Of a DNA stretch of 64,000 nucleotides, positions 9,431 to 18,906 are shown in pieces (positions within the stretch are counted from its first letter, which is position 1; each line of letters starts with the position of its first letter). The stretch is from JAMXLO01 sp963850535 (GTDB lineage Bacteria; Pseudomonadota; Alphaproteobacteria; Acetobacterales; Acetobacteraceae), in contig CAWKMC010000010.1 in the NCBI GenBank assembly GCA_963850535.1, forward strand, positions 186,001 to 250,000, written 5' to 3'. Below the pieces are notes generated by a model. The model did no database searches, was not told where the DNA came from, and saw only the letters and a program-made list of their open reading frames with translations. The position numbers and the translations under genes were made by a program.

Positions 9431-9746
9431 TGTTGCTTCCCCTTTGCGCGTCGCGGCTCGGTTGAGCTTATCGGTTCAACCGAGGTGACGCCATTGGGTG
9501 GCAACAGCGTTCCTGAAGCGGCGGTCGTAAATGATCGCCCCCAGCCCGACGCGGTCAGCCCGCCGCCACAGCGTGGCTGTGCGGCCTGCGCGCAGCCTAT
9601 CATCCACCAGAGTGACCGCTTCTGTTCCCACGAAAATTCGCAGGGGCACTCTGATTACCCTGCAGGATTAGCGCCAGATCCGCTGACAGCGGCGTGGATG
9701 ACCAGGGCGTTTATGTGAACAGGTCGATCCCAGCGCCAAGCCTTAC
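9431..9746. other. 316-base intergenic region upstream of binding-protein gene
   Basis: No credible gene is seen on either strand. The region lies between the stop of the RTX-like gene and the start of the minus-strand binding-protein gene, so it should hold the latter's promoter. The one clear structure is a 7-bp inverted repeat listed separately. Confidence 0.5.
9459..9482. promoter_or_regulatory. Inverted repeat, candidate operator
   Basis: CGGTTGA, a 10-base spacer and TCAACCG form a perfect 7-bp dyad centred about 40 bases upstream of the minus-strand ATG at 9430. Position and symmetry fit a dimeric repressor site overlapping the promoter. A weak hairpin is the alternative. No regulator gene is adjacent. 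Confidence 0.35.
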
Positions 9747-11486
9747 CTAGCTATTCGAGTGGACATACAGGTACGCGCTGCCACTGGCCGGATCGGTGCC
9801 GAAGCTTACCGAGAGCCGCCCATTGCTGAGATCGGAGCTGGTAAAGCCGGCTAGCGTCAATGACGCCGTGGGTTTGCCCGCTGCCGTGGCGTGCAGCGTC
9901 AAACCGGTGAAGCCGGCTGCGCCTTGCCCATCCATCCAATTGAGGCCGAAGTCCTGTGCAGTGACCCCCCAGATTGTCGCTGCATCGCCTGCATGGAAAT
10001 TATTGACCGTGCTCCAGATGTCCGCCGTTGCTGCACGATCATCTACGAAGAACGTATCCGTCCCGCTGCCGCCCGTGAGGAAGTTCGATCCAGTACCACC
10101 ATCCAACACGTTAGTGCCACTACTGACCGCAATGGCATCGTCGCCGCTGCCTGAATGGACGAACCAGTTGGGCGTCGCCGTTGCAATGTTTAGATTGTGG
10201 CTTGTGAGGTTGATATATTCGTTCTGGAGATTGGTAACAGGCCCCGTATAGGCTTTAGCCACTATAGCCACGGGTTGGCCGGTAGTGGTGTCGAAGCCGC
10301 TCACAGCGGTGGGTTTGATTGCCAAGATGCCAGGGGGGTTGACTGCCGCGCCGGTCAGAACCGCCGCATTGCCCGCCTGATCCTTCACCGTCGCGCCATT
10401 TAGATTGACAGCCGTTACCGCCAAATCGGATGTGTCCTGACCGCCTGCAACGGTATAGCCGAACGTCAGTGCGTTAGTTCCCGATCCAGATACGTACGTG
10501 GCGGTGCCGCCGTTGTTGAGAGACAGTGTCGGAGTGCCGCCGGATGTACCTACCAGCACCGTCTCGCTAAAGTTGAGCGCCAAGCTTACTGGCGCGCCAG
10601 CACCGAGTATCGCATCTGAGGGGGTCGCTGCTACCGACGTCACTGCGGGGGCAGTGGTGTCGAGACCGAGTGAAACTTCTCCATAGCCCGCAATTGTCGA
10701 CGTCACCACGCTAAAGGTGATAGCGTTGGGACTGGTCAGCGGGATTGCATCGAGCTGAGCGCCGCCTGCACCCGCGACGATCAGCGCGCCGCTCTGCAAG
10801 CTGACACCGGTCGACGTCTGGCCCTTGAAGAACAGGTTCAACTGGGAATTCGGGTTCGCCAGGGTCACCGCTCCCTTGAACGTTCCCGGCGAATCCAGAA
10901 TGAGAGTTGCGACGTCGCCTGGGTCTTCGACGACGGTGACAGACTGCGAGGTCGCCGCATTGATCTCCAGCGTTGAGCTGTTGTGGATTTCGAGATTCCC
11001 TGTGCCGGAAATCGTGCTGCCTTGCACTACGACAGGACCGAGTGCCAGGCCGGGGCGGCCACCGTCCGCCAGAATCATACCGTTGTTAACAAGATTGGTG
11101 ACGTCGTACGTGCCACCGCCGCCGATCGCCACACCAGCGGCGACGGTCATGCTTGGCGTCGTCACCACCCCGTTGGAACCACCGATCAAAGCACCGTTCT
11201 CGTCGGTGGAAGTCAACACGATAGACTGTAATGCCGTCAGACTACCACCACCGCCGAGGCCGATCTCAGGGCTGCCGCCGACGATGACCTGTCCAGCAGA
11301 AATCCCGGTGCCGCCAACGCTGAGGCTGCCCACCGTGATGGCGCCCCCATTGATGATGTTCGCATCATTGGCAGGGCTGTTGACGATCGCCGCGGCGGTG
11401 CCGTCGTTCGGGACACCAAGTGGCGACCAGTTTGTTGCATCGGTCCAGTCGCTGCTGGTGCCACCAACCCAGGTGAACGTTGCCAA
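9747..11486 (-). CDS. Secreted RTX-like protein with Ig-like domain
   Basis: The 579-aa protein lacks an N-terminal signal peptide. It begins MATFTWVGGTSSDWTDATNW, a start typical of type I-secreted alphaproteobacterial adhesins. An autotransporter-like Gly/Ser/Thr-rich beta region covers about residues 60-260. A bacterial Ig-like domain follows at about 268-385 (VTSVAATPSD to KDQAGNAAVL). The C-terminus carries RTX-type repeats (VLDGGTGSNFLTGGSGTDTF) and a secretion-signal-like tail. The start codon is TTG, supported by GGGAG six bases upstream. No type I secretion ABC or HlyD genes are within the window. The function is likely adhesion or matrix attachment. Confidence 0.82.
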   Translation of the reverse strand: MATFTWVGGTSSDWTDATNWSPLGVPNDGTAAAIVNSPANDANIINGGAITVGSLSVGGTGISAGQVIVGGSPEIGLGGGGSLTALQSIVLTSTDENGALIGGSNGVVTTPSMTVAAGVAIGGGGTYDVTNLVNNGMILADGGRPGLALGPVVVQGSTISGTGNLEIHNSSTLEINAATSQSVTVVEDPGDVATLILDSPGTFKGAVTLANPNSQLNLFFKGQTSTGVSLQSGALIVAGAGGAQLDAIPLTSPNAITFSVVTSTIAGYGEVSLGLDTTAPAVTSVAATPSDAILGAGAPVSLALNFSETVLVGTSGGTPTLSLNNGGTATYVSGSGTNALTFGYTVAGGQDTSDLAVTAVNLNGATVKDQAGNAAVLTGAAVNPPGILAIKPTAVSGFDTTTGQPVAIVAKAYTGPVTNLQNEYINLTSHNLNIATATPNWFVHSGSGDDAIAVSSGTNVLDGGTGSNFLTGGSGTDTFFVDDRAATADIWSTVNNFHAGDAATIWGVTAQDFGLNWMDGQGAAGFTGLTLHATAAGKPTASLTLAGFTSSDLSNGRLSVSFGTDPASGSAYLYVHSNS

Positions 11487-11876
11487 GCCAATCTCCCATC
11501 ACAGTGGCGCGGTGAACTTCAATGATCCCGCATCATCTTGTCAGCCGCGAAAAAAGCGGCGGACCCTACCCGGCATACGTCCGGATCAGCAATCAACCAT
11601 AGGTAGTTTTCTCGCCACTGTGATAATTCCGCTTGTGAGTGAAATTGCGTGTTGTCAAACCGCAACACTGCTAAGTTTCGGTTGCCATTCGCGCGGGAAC
11701 TACGACCTGAACGTGTCCCATTTTCGACATTGCCGTTGGCAACAGCAGAGTGGTTGCATCCGGTCGCGCGGCCGGGCGGCAAAGTGGCTCCGTTGTTGTG
11801 CCATGGGCCTGATGCTGTTCCACGCTGCGGGAGAATGGCACAATCGGCGTAGGCACCGTCCAAGTGAGGTTACGCC
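11487..11876. other. 390-base divergent intergenic region
   Basis: The region separates the divergent RTX-like and SGNH hydrolase genes and must contain both promoters. Several open frames cross it but none has a ribosome binding site or protein-like composition. A short hairpin (GCCGC, seven-base loop, GCGGC) lies at 11544-11560, in the leader side of the RTX-like gene. Confidence 0.5.
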
Positions 11877-13019
11877 ATGACGAGCGCAGTGCATTGGGTC
11901 GGAACATGGGCGACAGCGCCTGCTCCTGCGGAAGGCGCTGCGTTAAGCAACCAGACACTACGGATGAATGCGCGCATCAGCATTGGGGGCGATACGCTGC
12001 GCGTGCGGCTGTCGAATGCGTATGGTGTCGGGCCGCTGACTATTGGTGCCGCGCATCTTGGGCTGCGCGATTCTGGCCCAGGAATAGTTCCGAGCTCCGA
12101 TCGGGTGCTGACATTCGGCGGAGCAACATCGGCCACTATTGCGGCGGGTTCGCTGTTGCTGAGCGATCCTGTGCAAGTGTCAGTGGCGCCGTCGTCTGAC
12201 CTGGTGGTCACGTTCTGGCTGCCTGAGGAGCTGCCGACAAGCTTCGGGATTACTGGACGTTATGCGCGGCAGACAAATTACATTTCGCCACCTGGCGACT
12301 TTTCTGCCGAGCCGGTGATGCCGGTTGGCCGCATCACTGACGACTGGTTCTTCTTCGTCGGCATCGACGTGATGGCATCGGCAAATACCGGCGGCATCGT
12401 TGCGCTGGGCGATTCGCTCACCGACGCCAATATCTCCACGCACGACGCATTCTGCCGGTGGCCCGATCAACTCTCCCGGCGGCTGATCGCACGCGGCGGC
12501 CGATCCATGGGGGTTATGAACCAGGGGCTCGGCGGCAACCGCATCCTACACGATATTCGCGGCGACAGCGGACTGCGGCGGTTCGACCGCGACGTGCTGG
12601 CGCAGCCGGGTGTGACGCATGTCATCGTTCTGCTGGGCACCAACGACTTGCGCAACCGCTGGGCCAAGCCTGAGGAAGAGGTGACGGTCGAGCAGATGAT
12701 CGCTGGGTTGAAGCAGATGGCGCTGCGTGCCCATGCGCGAGGCATCAAAATCTTCGGCGGCACACTGATGCCCTTTGAGAACGAGACCTTTCTGGTCGGC
12801 GCCTGGACACCTGCACGCGAGGCGGTGCGACAGTCGGTCAATGCCTGGATTCGCAACGGCGGCGCATTCGATGCGGTGATCGACTTCGACGCGGGCGTGC
12901 GTGACCCGGAACACCCGACCAGCATGTTGCCGTTGTACGACTGCGGCGATCATCTACACCCGAGCGATGCCGGCTACAACCGGATGGGCGATATCATCGA
13001 TCTGGCGCTGTTCGACTGA
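11877..13019 (+). CDS. SGNH/GDSL hydrolase family protein
   Basis: The 380-aa esterase-type protein has all four SGNH blocks in its C-terminal two thirds: IVALGDSLTDAN (nucleophile Ser), the glycine block MNQGLGGNRIL, LLGTNDLRNRW (Asn), and CGDHLHPSDAGYNRMG (Asp and His of the catalytic dyad). The N-terminal about 170 residues form an accessory beta domain as in rhamnogalacturonan acetylesterase-like or DUF459-neighbour enzymes. No signal peptide is obvious. Family members deacylate carbohydrate esters or lipids. GAGG lies eight bases before the ATG. The gene is convergent with the deacetylase pair at 13-14.8 kb, with three bases between stops. Confidence 0.88.
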   Translation: MTSAVHWVGTWATAPAPAEGAALSNQTLRMNARISIGGDTLRVRLSNAYGVGPLTIGAAHLGLRDSGPGIVPSSDRVLTFGGATSATIAAGSLLLSDPVQVSVAPSSDLVVTFWLPEELPTSFGITGRYARQTNYISPPGDFSAEPVMPVGRITDDWFFFVGIDVMASANTGGIVALGDSLTDANISTHDAFCRWPDQLSRRLIARGGRSMGVMNQGLGGNRILHDIRGDSGLRRFDRDVLAQPGVTHVIVLLGTNDLRNRWAKPEEEVTVEQMIAGLKQMALRAHARGIKIFGGTLMPFENETFLVGAWTPAREAVRQSVNAWIRNGGAFDAVIDFDAGVRDPEHPTSMLPLYDCGDHLHPSDAGYNRMGDIIDLALFD

Positions 13020-13022
13020 CGA

Positions 13023-13961
13023 TCAGCTGAGACTCCCTGGATAGTCGCGCCAAATGCTCGGCTCCAACTTGAGGTATTCATCGGCCGGATAGGTCGCTTT
13101 CCAGTATCGTGCACATTCCATACTTGAAGGATTCCATACCCCGGGATACCTGCGCACCTGAGCCAGGAAGTCCTCCAGCAATTGCAGCCTGTGCGCCCAT
13201 CCTACCATGCCCGGATGCAGCACCATGCTGAACTGCCGTTCCCGCTTGTACTGCGCGTTGAATTCGGCCCGCCAATTGCGGAACAGATCGTCAGCGTGCT
13301 CCAGACCCGTACCACGGCGTGGAAACAGCAGGAACCACTGGTCGTCGAAGTGGTAGTAATACGGCAAAGTCAGAAGTGCCCGACGCGAAGCGAAGTCGGT
13401 GACCCAATAATGCGGCAGATCATCTGCCAGGCCATTCCCCATGTACTCATAACCGGCGTCAATCAGCAAATCCATTGTTTGCGGGCTGATTGTGCCTCCG
13501 GCAAACGGATCCGCCTGCCGCGGCAGACAGAACCAGCCGGCGGGACGCTGTCCGGTCGCTCGTGTCAATATGTCGGTCGCCAGCTCAAGCCGTTCCTTTT
13601 CCTCGATCGCGCTCAAGCCGCTGACGTCCTCGTGCTTCAGGCCATTGCCTGCGATCTCGTGCCCCTCCGCCAGCAGGTCACGCAGCCGTTCCGCCCGCAA
13701 CTGCGCGATGACGCCTGGGACGGCGAATGTCGCCTTGAGGTCGAAGCGACGGAGCAGAGCAACAAGCTGGTCAAGTCCGTCGTGGGCAGCAAAGTAGGCG
13801 TCCGGATGCATCAGGTCTGCGGCGCGGATCCCTTCGGGGCCGCGCGCCACGCTGAGATCCACCGTGAGGGTGAAGCAGCATCGGTTGCCCTCGGGCCAGC
13901 GCACTTCGTCGTCGCGCAGAGCGATCTCGTCCGAGATCGTGTAGTCTTGTTTCCACGGCAT
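13023..13961 (-). CDS. Polysaccharide deacetylase family protein (PuuE/allantoinase-like)
   Basis: The 312-aa NodB-fold (CE4) hydrolase belongs to the intracellular group that includes PuuE allantoinase. It shows NRCCFTLTVDLSVARGPEG at the first metal motif, GLDQLVALLRRFDLKATFAV, then EGHEIAGNGLKHED (the usual G-H-E-I-x-x-H zinc motif with Asn-Gly before the Leu-Lys-His), and LHPGMVGWAHRLQLLEDFL. Likely substrates are cyclic amides or N-acyl groups, not chitin, since it lacks a signal peptide. AGGAGG lies seven bases before the ATG, and its start overlaps the stop of the upstream paralogue (TAATG), so the two are one operon. Confidence 0.85.
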   Translation of the reverse strand: MPWKQDYTISDEIALRDDEVRWPEGNRCCFTLTVDLSVARGPEGIRAADLMHPDAYFAAHDGLDQLVALLRRFDLKATFAVPGVIAQLRAERLRDLLAEGHEIAGNGLKHEDVSGLSAIEEKERLELATDILTRATGQRPAGWFCLPRQADPFAGGTISPQTMDLLIDAGYEYMGNGLADDLPHYWVTDFASRRALLTLPYYYHFDDQWFLLFPRRGTGLEHADDLFRNWRAEFNAQYKRERQFSMVLHPGMVGWAHRLQLLEDFLAQVRRYPGVWNPSSMECARYWKATYPADEYLKLEPSIWRDYPGSLS

Positions 13962-14846
13962 TACACAGCCTCCTTGACGGGGTGGTGCGCAAGGCAGTGA
14001 CGTGCCACATCCTCACAGGTAGCAAACCACACGCCCGGCAGCGTCTTCATCCTTGTGATCAGCCGGTCCATCATCTCGATGCGCAATGCGCGGCCGGAAA
14101 CGAACGGGTGCACGACAACATTGAGGTAGCCCCCGACCTGGTACTGCTGCCAGAACGCTGCCCACCACAGATCGAACACCCGGTCCGGATCGGTAATCCG
14201 CTGCGCCGCGTTGCCGCTGCCCAACCAGGCGAAGCTGTAGAACATCGCGTCATCGATGGCATAATGGAATGGCAGGTTCAGCATCGGATTGGCGCCAGAG
14301 GCGTCGCGCACGTAGTACGGCCGATGATCGGCAGAGTCCTCCGAGACGTATAAAAATCCTTCCTTCCGCAGCAGTTCAAAGGAATGCGAACTTCGCGTTC
14401 CCACCGGCCGCCGTCCGGCAATCGCCTCCAGCGCTGCCGCGGTCTTCAGCAGGTGGTCACGTTCCAGGGCAGGGTCCTTGGGCACGTGGTGTTCCCACAT
14501 GTGATCGGCAATTTCGTGCCCGCTGCGCGTCACCGCGCGCAGTGCCTGCGGATACAGCTCACATATCCTGCCTGGCGTGAAGATCGTGGCTTTGATGCGA
14601 TGCGAAGTCGAACAACTCGATCAGCCGCCAGATGCCTACACGTCCCCCGAACTCACCTTTGGCAAGCTGCATGGGCGGCTCGTTCAGCAGTCGGCGCAGC
14701 AGCATGGCGTCGAAATCGGCGGTAAAGTTGACCGCGATGCGAGCACCGTGGGGCCATATCAAATTGGGAATACGTTGGTGACGCACGTCGTATTGCCGCG
14801 CTGCGGCACAAAGCTCGTCGATCTCCTGTTCGAGCTGACTGGTCAT
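13961..14846 (-). CDS. Polysaccharide deacetylase family protein, frameshifted
   Basis: Two adjoining frames form one NodB-fold protein of about 294 aa. The first runs from ATG 14846 (AGGAGC just upstream) with MTSQLEQEIDELCAAARQ to GIWRLIELFD. The second resumes as IKATIFTPGRICELYPQALR and continues through SGHEIADHMWEHH (zinc motif) and VVVHPFVSGRALRIEMMDRL to the stop. The join needs one base removed or two added near 14594-14600. Family members read LFDxxGIKATIF here, so the protein is otherwise complete. It resembles the downstream paralogue and is coupled to it. The break may be a sequencing error or a real mutation. The gene diverges from the liv operon, hinting at a shared amide or ureide substrate. 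Confidence 0.75.
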
Positions 14847-14959
14847 GCTCCTGGTGCCCCTTTGTAACACACCACTCTTACCACACCTGTTGACTTCATC
14901 CGCAGCCACGTCCCACAGTTTCTGGCTACGGCGAACAGCCGCTATAACAGGAGGTGAGC

Positions 14960-16195
14960 TTGGGGGCGTTGCTGAAATGGAGCGCCGGCGTTGCGCTGCT
15001 TTGCGCGTCGCAGGCCGCAATGGCCGCGACGGTCGGCCCGGTCACTGATGATCTTGGCGTCATCCGCATTGCCAAGGGCGCACCGATTCAGATTGGCGCC
15101 TACTGGGTTTTATCCGGTGCCGACACCGCCCTCGGCCTTGACGAGAAACGCGGCGTTGAGATTGCGTTCAAGGACGTGGGAGGCAAGCTTCTCGGCCACC
15201 CGCTGAAGCTGAATGCGGAGGACGATGGCTGCAATGCCGAAGGCGGCCAGACTGCGGCTACCAAGCTGGCGGCCAATCCGCAGACCGTGATCGTGCTTGG
15301 TCCTGCCTGTTCGTCCGCCGCCACGCCCGGAGCGCCGATTCTCTGGCAGCAGGGGATCGTCGATATCTGTACCGCCTGCACCGCTCCCGCGCTCACCGCC
15401 CCAACGCGCAAACCAGAATATGACGGCTTTGCGCGCACGGTGTTCAGCGACAGCGAACAGGGCAAGGCGGATGCGACGTATATACACAACGTCCTCAAGG
15501 CGCCGTCGGTGGTCACCATTCACGATGGCAGTCCATATGCGCAGCAACTGCAACAGGTGATGGCTGACAACTTCAAGCAAATGGGCGGCAAGGTGCTGTC
15601 GCAGGAAGCGATCGCGCCGACCGACGTCGATATGAAGCCGCTGCTGACACGCATCGCCAGCGAAAAGCCGGACCTGATCTACTTCCCCGTCTTCACCGCT
15701 GCTGCGGCGCAGATTGTCCGGCAAGCCAGAGGAACGCCGGGGCTGGAGAAGACCAAGCTGATGGGCGGCGGTTCGCTGCTGTCGGCCGACTTTATCGAGG
15801 CAGCGGGTCCCGCGGTCGTTGGCTTCATCATCGGCTACCCTGATCTGTCGCCGGAGGCGATGGGCCAGAATTATCCCAAGTTCGTCGATGAGTACAAGAA
15901 GGCCTACAACGAGGCGCCGATCTCGGGTTACCACGCCAACGCCTATGACGGCGCGATGCTGGCCATAAAGGCGATCGAGAACGTCGCCAAGACCGACAAG
16001 GACGGCAACCTCTATATCGGCAAGAAGGCACTGCGAGACGCGGTGTTTGCCATCAAATTCGACGGCATCAGCGGTCCGATCGCCTGCGATCAGTACGGCG
16101 AATGCTCGCAGTTCAAGCCGTCGGTGCTGGAGTTCACCTCATCCGACCCGAAGACATTCGGCGTCGGCAAGAACCCGAAGAAGATCTCGCCTTAG
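14960..16195 (+). CDS. Branched-chain amino acid-type ABC substrate-binding protein
   Basis: This periplasmic LivK-like protein is about 411 aa. A signal peptide (LLKWSAGVALLCASQAAMA) precedes the mature part. Typical stretches are IQIGAYWVLSGADTALGLDE, RGVEIAFKDVGGKLLGHPL, VLGPACSSAATPGAPILWQ and the C-terminal GISGPIACDQYGECSQF. The frame is open from a GTG at 14954, but that codon overlaps AGGAGG (14949-14954). The TTG at 14960 is five bases from it and is the better start. It is the first gene of a five-gene liv operon and supplies ligand to the permease that follows. The exact ligand is not evident, and the binding pocket could take amides or urea-like compounds. Confidence 0.9.
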   Translation: MGALLKWSAGVALLCASQAAMAATVGPVTDDLGVIRIAKGAPIQIGAYWVLSGADTALGLDEKRGVEIAFKDVGGKLLGHPLKLNAEDDGCNAEGGQTAATKLAANPQTVIVLGPACSSAATPGAPILWQQGIVDICTACTAPALTAPTRKPEYDGFARTVFSDSEQGKADATYIHNVLKAPSVVTIHDGSPYAQQLQQVMADNFKQMGGKVLSQEAIAPTDVDMKPLLTRIASEKPDLIYFPVFTAAAAQIVRQARGTPGLEKTKLMGGGSLLSADFIEAAGPAVVGFIIGYPDLSPEAMGQNYPKFVDEYKKAYNEAPISGYHANAYDGAMLAIKAIENVAKTDKDGNLYIGKKALRDAVFAIKFDGISGPIACDQYGECSQFKPSVLEFTSSDPKTFGVGKNPKKISP

Positions 16196-17257
16196 GTGGT
16201 CAGCCGCAACATCGCCCGACTCAATGCGGTCGATGTGGTTCTGTGGGGGCTGCGCATCGGTGTCGTAGCCGTCGTGGTCATCGGTACCGTCGGCACGCTG
16301 ATCAAGGGTCGCTACAACGCGGCTCAGTGGTTCGACTTCGTCATGTTCGGCCTGACCATCGGCAGTATCTACGCGCAGATCGCGCTGGGCTACACGATGG
16401 TCTACGGCGTGCTGCGGCTGATCAACTTCGCACACGGCGACATCGTGATGACCGGCGCCTTTGCCGGCTATTTCGTTGCCATGCCCCTCGACCGATCGGG
16501 CTTCCTAGAGGACCAGCCGGTGGTTGCGATGGCGGCGGTCCTGCTGGTCGCCGTTATCGTCTCAACCAGTATAGCCGTCTTGACGGAACGGATCGCATAT
16601 AGGCCATTTCGCCGTGTCGTTGGACTGGCGCCGTTGATTTGCGCGATCGGCGTGTCGTTCTTCCTGGAGCAGACGTTCCGCGGCATGTTCGGTTCCGCGG
16701 TGAAGTCTTATCCCGATCCGCCGTGGCAACGCGCAGCCTTCCATGTGCTTGGCTTCAACGTCCCGCGCATCGATGTGCTGGTGATCGGCCTTGCATTGTT
16801 GTTCATGGGCTTGCTGTACCTGGTCGTGCAGCGCACGCGCATGGGCACTGCGATGCGGGCGGTGGCCGAGGACGGCGAGGCGGCGGCACTGATGGGCATC
16901 GACGTGAACAAGGTGGTGGTGTTCACCTTCGTGCTCGGTGGCGCGATGGCCGGCATTGCCGGAGTGTTCTACGCATTCGTCTACAAGCAGGTCTATTTTC
17001 TGATGGGGTTTACGCCCGGCATCAAGGCGTTTGGCGCCGCGGTGCTTGGTGGTATCGGCAACATTCCCGGTGCCATGTTGGGCGGCTTCTTCCTGGGCAT
17101 GGTGGAATCCGTCGGACCCACGCTCTTCCTTGACGGGATCGGTATTCCAGCGCCGTATCAGTTACGTGACCTGATCGCTTTCACCCTGCTGATTATGGTG
17201 CTGATCTTCCGGCCACACGGCCTGCTGGGCGAGGCGCTGGCGAGAAAGCGCGCGTGA
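16196..17257 (+). CDS. livH: Branched-chain amino acid ABC transporter permease LivH
   Basis: The 353-aa inner-membrane permease has eight or so hydrophobic segments. The LivH hallmark regions are GLTIGSIYAQIALGYTMVYG, LRLINFAHGDIVMTGAF, the EAA-like loop RTRMGTAMRAVAEDGEAAAL, and AFGAAVLGGIGNIPGAMLGG. It pairs with LivM to form the transmembrane channel. The GTG start directly abuts the stop of the binding-protein gene, and its own stop overlaps the livM start. It carries an N-terminal extension of about 45 residues with an extra membrane segment (IGVVAVVVIGTVGTLI), as seen in some alphaproteobacterial versions. Confidence 0.92.
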   Translation: MVSRNIARLNAVDVVLWGLRIGVVAVVVIGTVGTLIKGRYNAAQWFDFVMFGLTIGSIYAQIALGYTMVYGVLRLINFAHGDIVMTGAFAGYFVAMPLDRSGFLEDQPVVAMAAVLLVAVIVSTSIAVLTERIAYRPFRRVVGLAPLICAIGVSFFLEQTFRGMFGSAVKSYPDPPWQRAAFHVLGFNVPRIDVLVIGLALLFMGLLYLVVQRTRMGTAMRAVAEDGEAAALMGIDVNKVVVFTFVLGGAMAGIAGVFYAFVYKQVYFLMGFTPGIKAFGAAVLGGIGNIPGAMLGGFFLGMVESVGPTLFLDGIGIPAPYQLRDLIAFTLLIMVLIFRPHGLLGEALARKRA

Positions 17258-18903
17258 TGCGGCGCGCTGCACTGATCGGTCTCTCATTCGGCGCCGGCGC
17301 AGTGCATCTGGCGGCCGTGGGCGTGCTGCTCGCGATGCACCAGCGCTGGATCATCGTCGATGCGCTGACGCTTGGGCAAGCCGCACTGCTGCTGCTCGCC
17401 GGCGGTGCCGGTGCGATGGCGCAGCGCCCGGTTTTCGGTGCGGTGGCCGGAGCCGTCACGGGTGTGCCGTTGGCTGCGCTGTTGGCAGTGATGTCGCTGG
17501 TGCCGCTGAATTCAGTCTTCATCGCGCTGTCGCACGATCTGCTCGACATGCTCACATTGGGCCTTGGCCCTGCGGCTGGTGTCGGAATCCTGATTGGCGG
17601 CGGCGCGATTGCCGGTCTCGTCGGCGCGCTGTTGCGAAATAGCTCCCCTATAATGCGGCGCGCGGTTTTTCCGGGGGCGATCTCAGTCGCGGTCGCGGGC
17701 GTGTTTCAAGAGCTGATCCAGCTCATGCTGCAGCAATACGAAGGACCTGTCGGCGACTTCCGGGATTTTGTCTACACCTGGGAAGGACTGAGCCTTCAGG
17801 GCGCCATTACGATATTCGTCCTGGCCGCTCTGTTCAGCGAGGTCTTGGGCTTCGTCTGGCGTATGCGCGCTGAACGCAATGTCGGCGGCGACCACCGCCG
17901 CGAGCGCATGATCCGAGCCGGCATCGCTTTGGCGATCCTGATTGTATTGCCTGCGGTGGCCGGCTCTTACGTTGGTCAGGTGCTGATGCTGGTCGGTCTC
18001 TACATTCTGATGGGCATGGGCTTGAACCTGGAGGTCGGCCTCGCCGGTCTGCTGGATCTCGGTTTTGTCGCGTTCTTCGCAGTCGGCGCCTATAGCACGG
18101 CACTGCTGACGGCCGGGTCGGCGCATGCGCTCGCGGAGCTGCCCTTCTGGATGGCGATGCCCATATCGGTACTGCTTGCGGTGGTCGTCGGCGTGCTGTT
18201 TGGCTTGCCGGTACTCGGCGTGCGTGGCGACTATCTGGCGGTTGCGACAATGGGCCTGGGCGAGATCGTTCGCGTGATCGTGCAGTCTGACTTTGCTGCA
18301 CCGCTGCTTGGCGGCGCGCAGGGCATTCTGGAAATACCCAAGCCCCGCATTGGCAACTTCGTCCTCGGCAGCCCGGTATCGCTGTTCTACCTGACGCTCG
18401 TGGCGTCCGCGGTGGCTGCCTTTGTCGCCTGGCGTCTGGAGAACTCACGGCTGGGACGCGCCTGGGAGGCTTTGCGCGACGATGAGGACGTGGCGCAGGC
18501 ACTCGGGATAAACCTGATAAGGGCAAAGCTGCTTGCCTATGGTCTTGGCGCAGCGTTCGCCGGACTGGCCGGATCGATCTTCGCGACGATGCTCACATCA
18601 GTCTATCCATCAAGCTTTCAGTTGCTGATCTCGATCAACGTCCTGGCACTGATCATCGTGGGCGGCATGGGCAGTTTGCCTGGCGTGGTCCTCGGTTCCA
18701 TCGTGCTGATCGGCCTTCCGGAACTGCTGCGCGAATTCGGCGAGTATCGCTACCTGTTCTATGGCGCGGTGCTAATTGTGATGATGCGGCTTCGGCCCGA
18801 GGGGCTGTGGCCATCAGATGTCCGGCAACGGGAACTGCACGCGGCCGACGAGACACTGGCACTGGATGCCGGTACCGATGCCGTGCCAGCGCAGCCGAGA
18901 TAG
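17254..18903 (+). CDS. livM: LivM-type ABC permease with long N-terminal membrane extension
   Basis: The 549-aa permease contains a normal LivM core from about residue 220 (VGLYILMGMGLNLEVGLAGL, GLPVLGVRGDYLAVATMGLG, and the EAA-like NSRLGRAWEALRDDEDVAQAL). LivM proteins are usually 320-460 aa. The additional roughly 215 residues at the N-terminus hold six or so hydrophobic helices (for example GQAALLLLAGGAGAMAQ and GLGPAAGVGILIGGGAI) of unrecognised family. The start overlaps the livH stop (GTGA, or an ATG three bases on). It forms the second channel half of the importer. The extension may be an ancestral fused membrane domain, and whether it transports or regulates is unknown. Confidence 0.88.
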   Translation: MMRRAALIGLSFGAGAVHLAAVGVLLAMHQRWIIVDALTLGQAALLLLAGGAGAMAQRPVFGAVAGAVTGVPLAALLAVMSLVPLNSVFIALSHDLLDMLTLGLGPAAGVGILIGGGAIAGLVGALLRNSSPIMRRAVFPGAISVAVAGVFQELIQLMLQQYEGPVGDFRDFVYTWEGLSLQGAITIFVLAALFSEVLGFVWRMRAERNVGGDHRRERMIRAGIALAILIVLPAVAGSYVGQVLMLVGLYILMGMGLNLEVGLAGLLDLGFVAFFAVGAYSTALLTAGSAHALAELPFWMAMPISVLLAVVVGVLFGLPVLGVRGDYLAVATMGLGEIVRVIVQSDFAAPLLGGAQGILEIPKPRIGNFVLGSPVSLFYLTLVASAVAAFVAWRLENSRLGRAWEALRDDEDVAQALGINLIRAKLLAYGLGAAFAGLAGSIFATMLTSVYPSSFQLLISINVLALIIVGGMGSLPGVVLGSIVLIGLPELLREFGEYRYLFYGAVLIVMMRLRPEGLWPSDVRQRELHAADETLALDAGTDAVPAQPR

Positions 18904-18906
18904 TCA

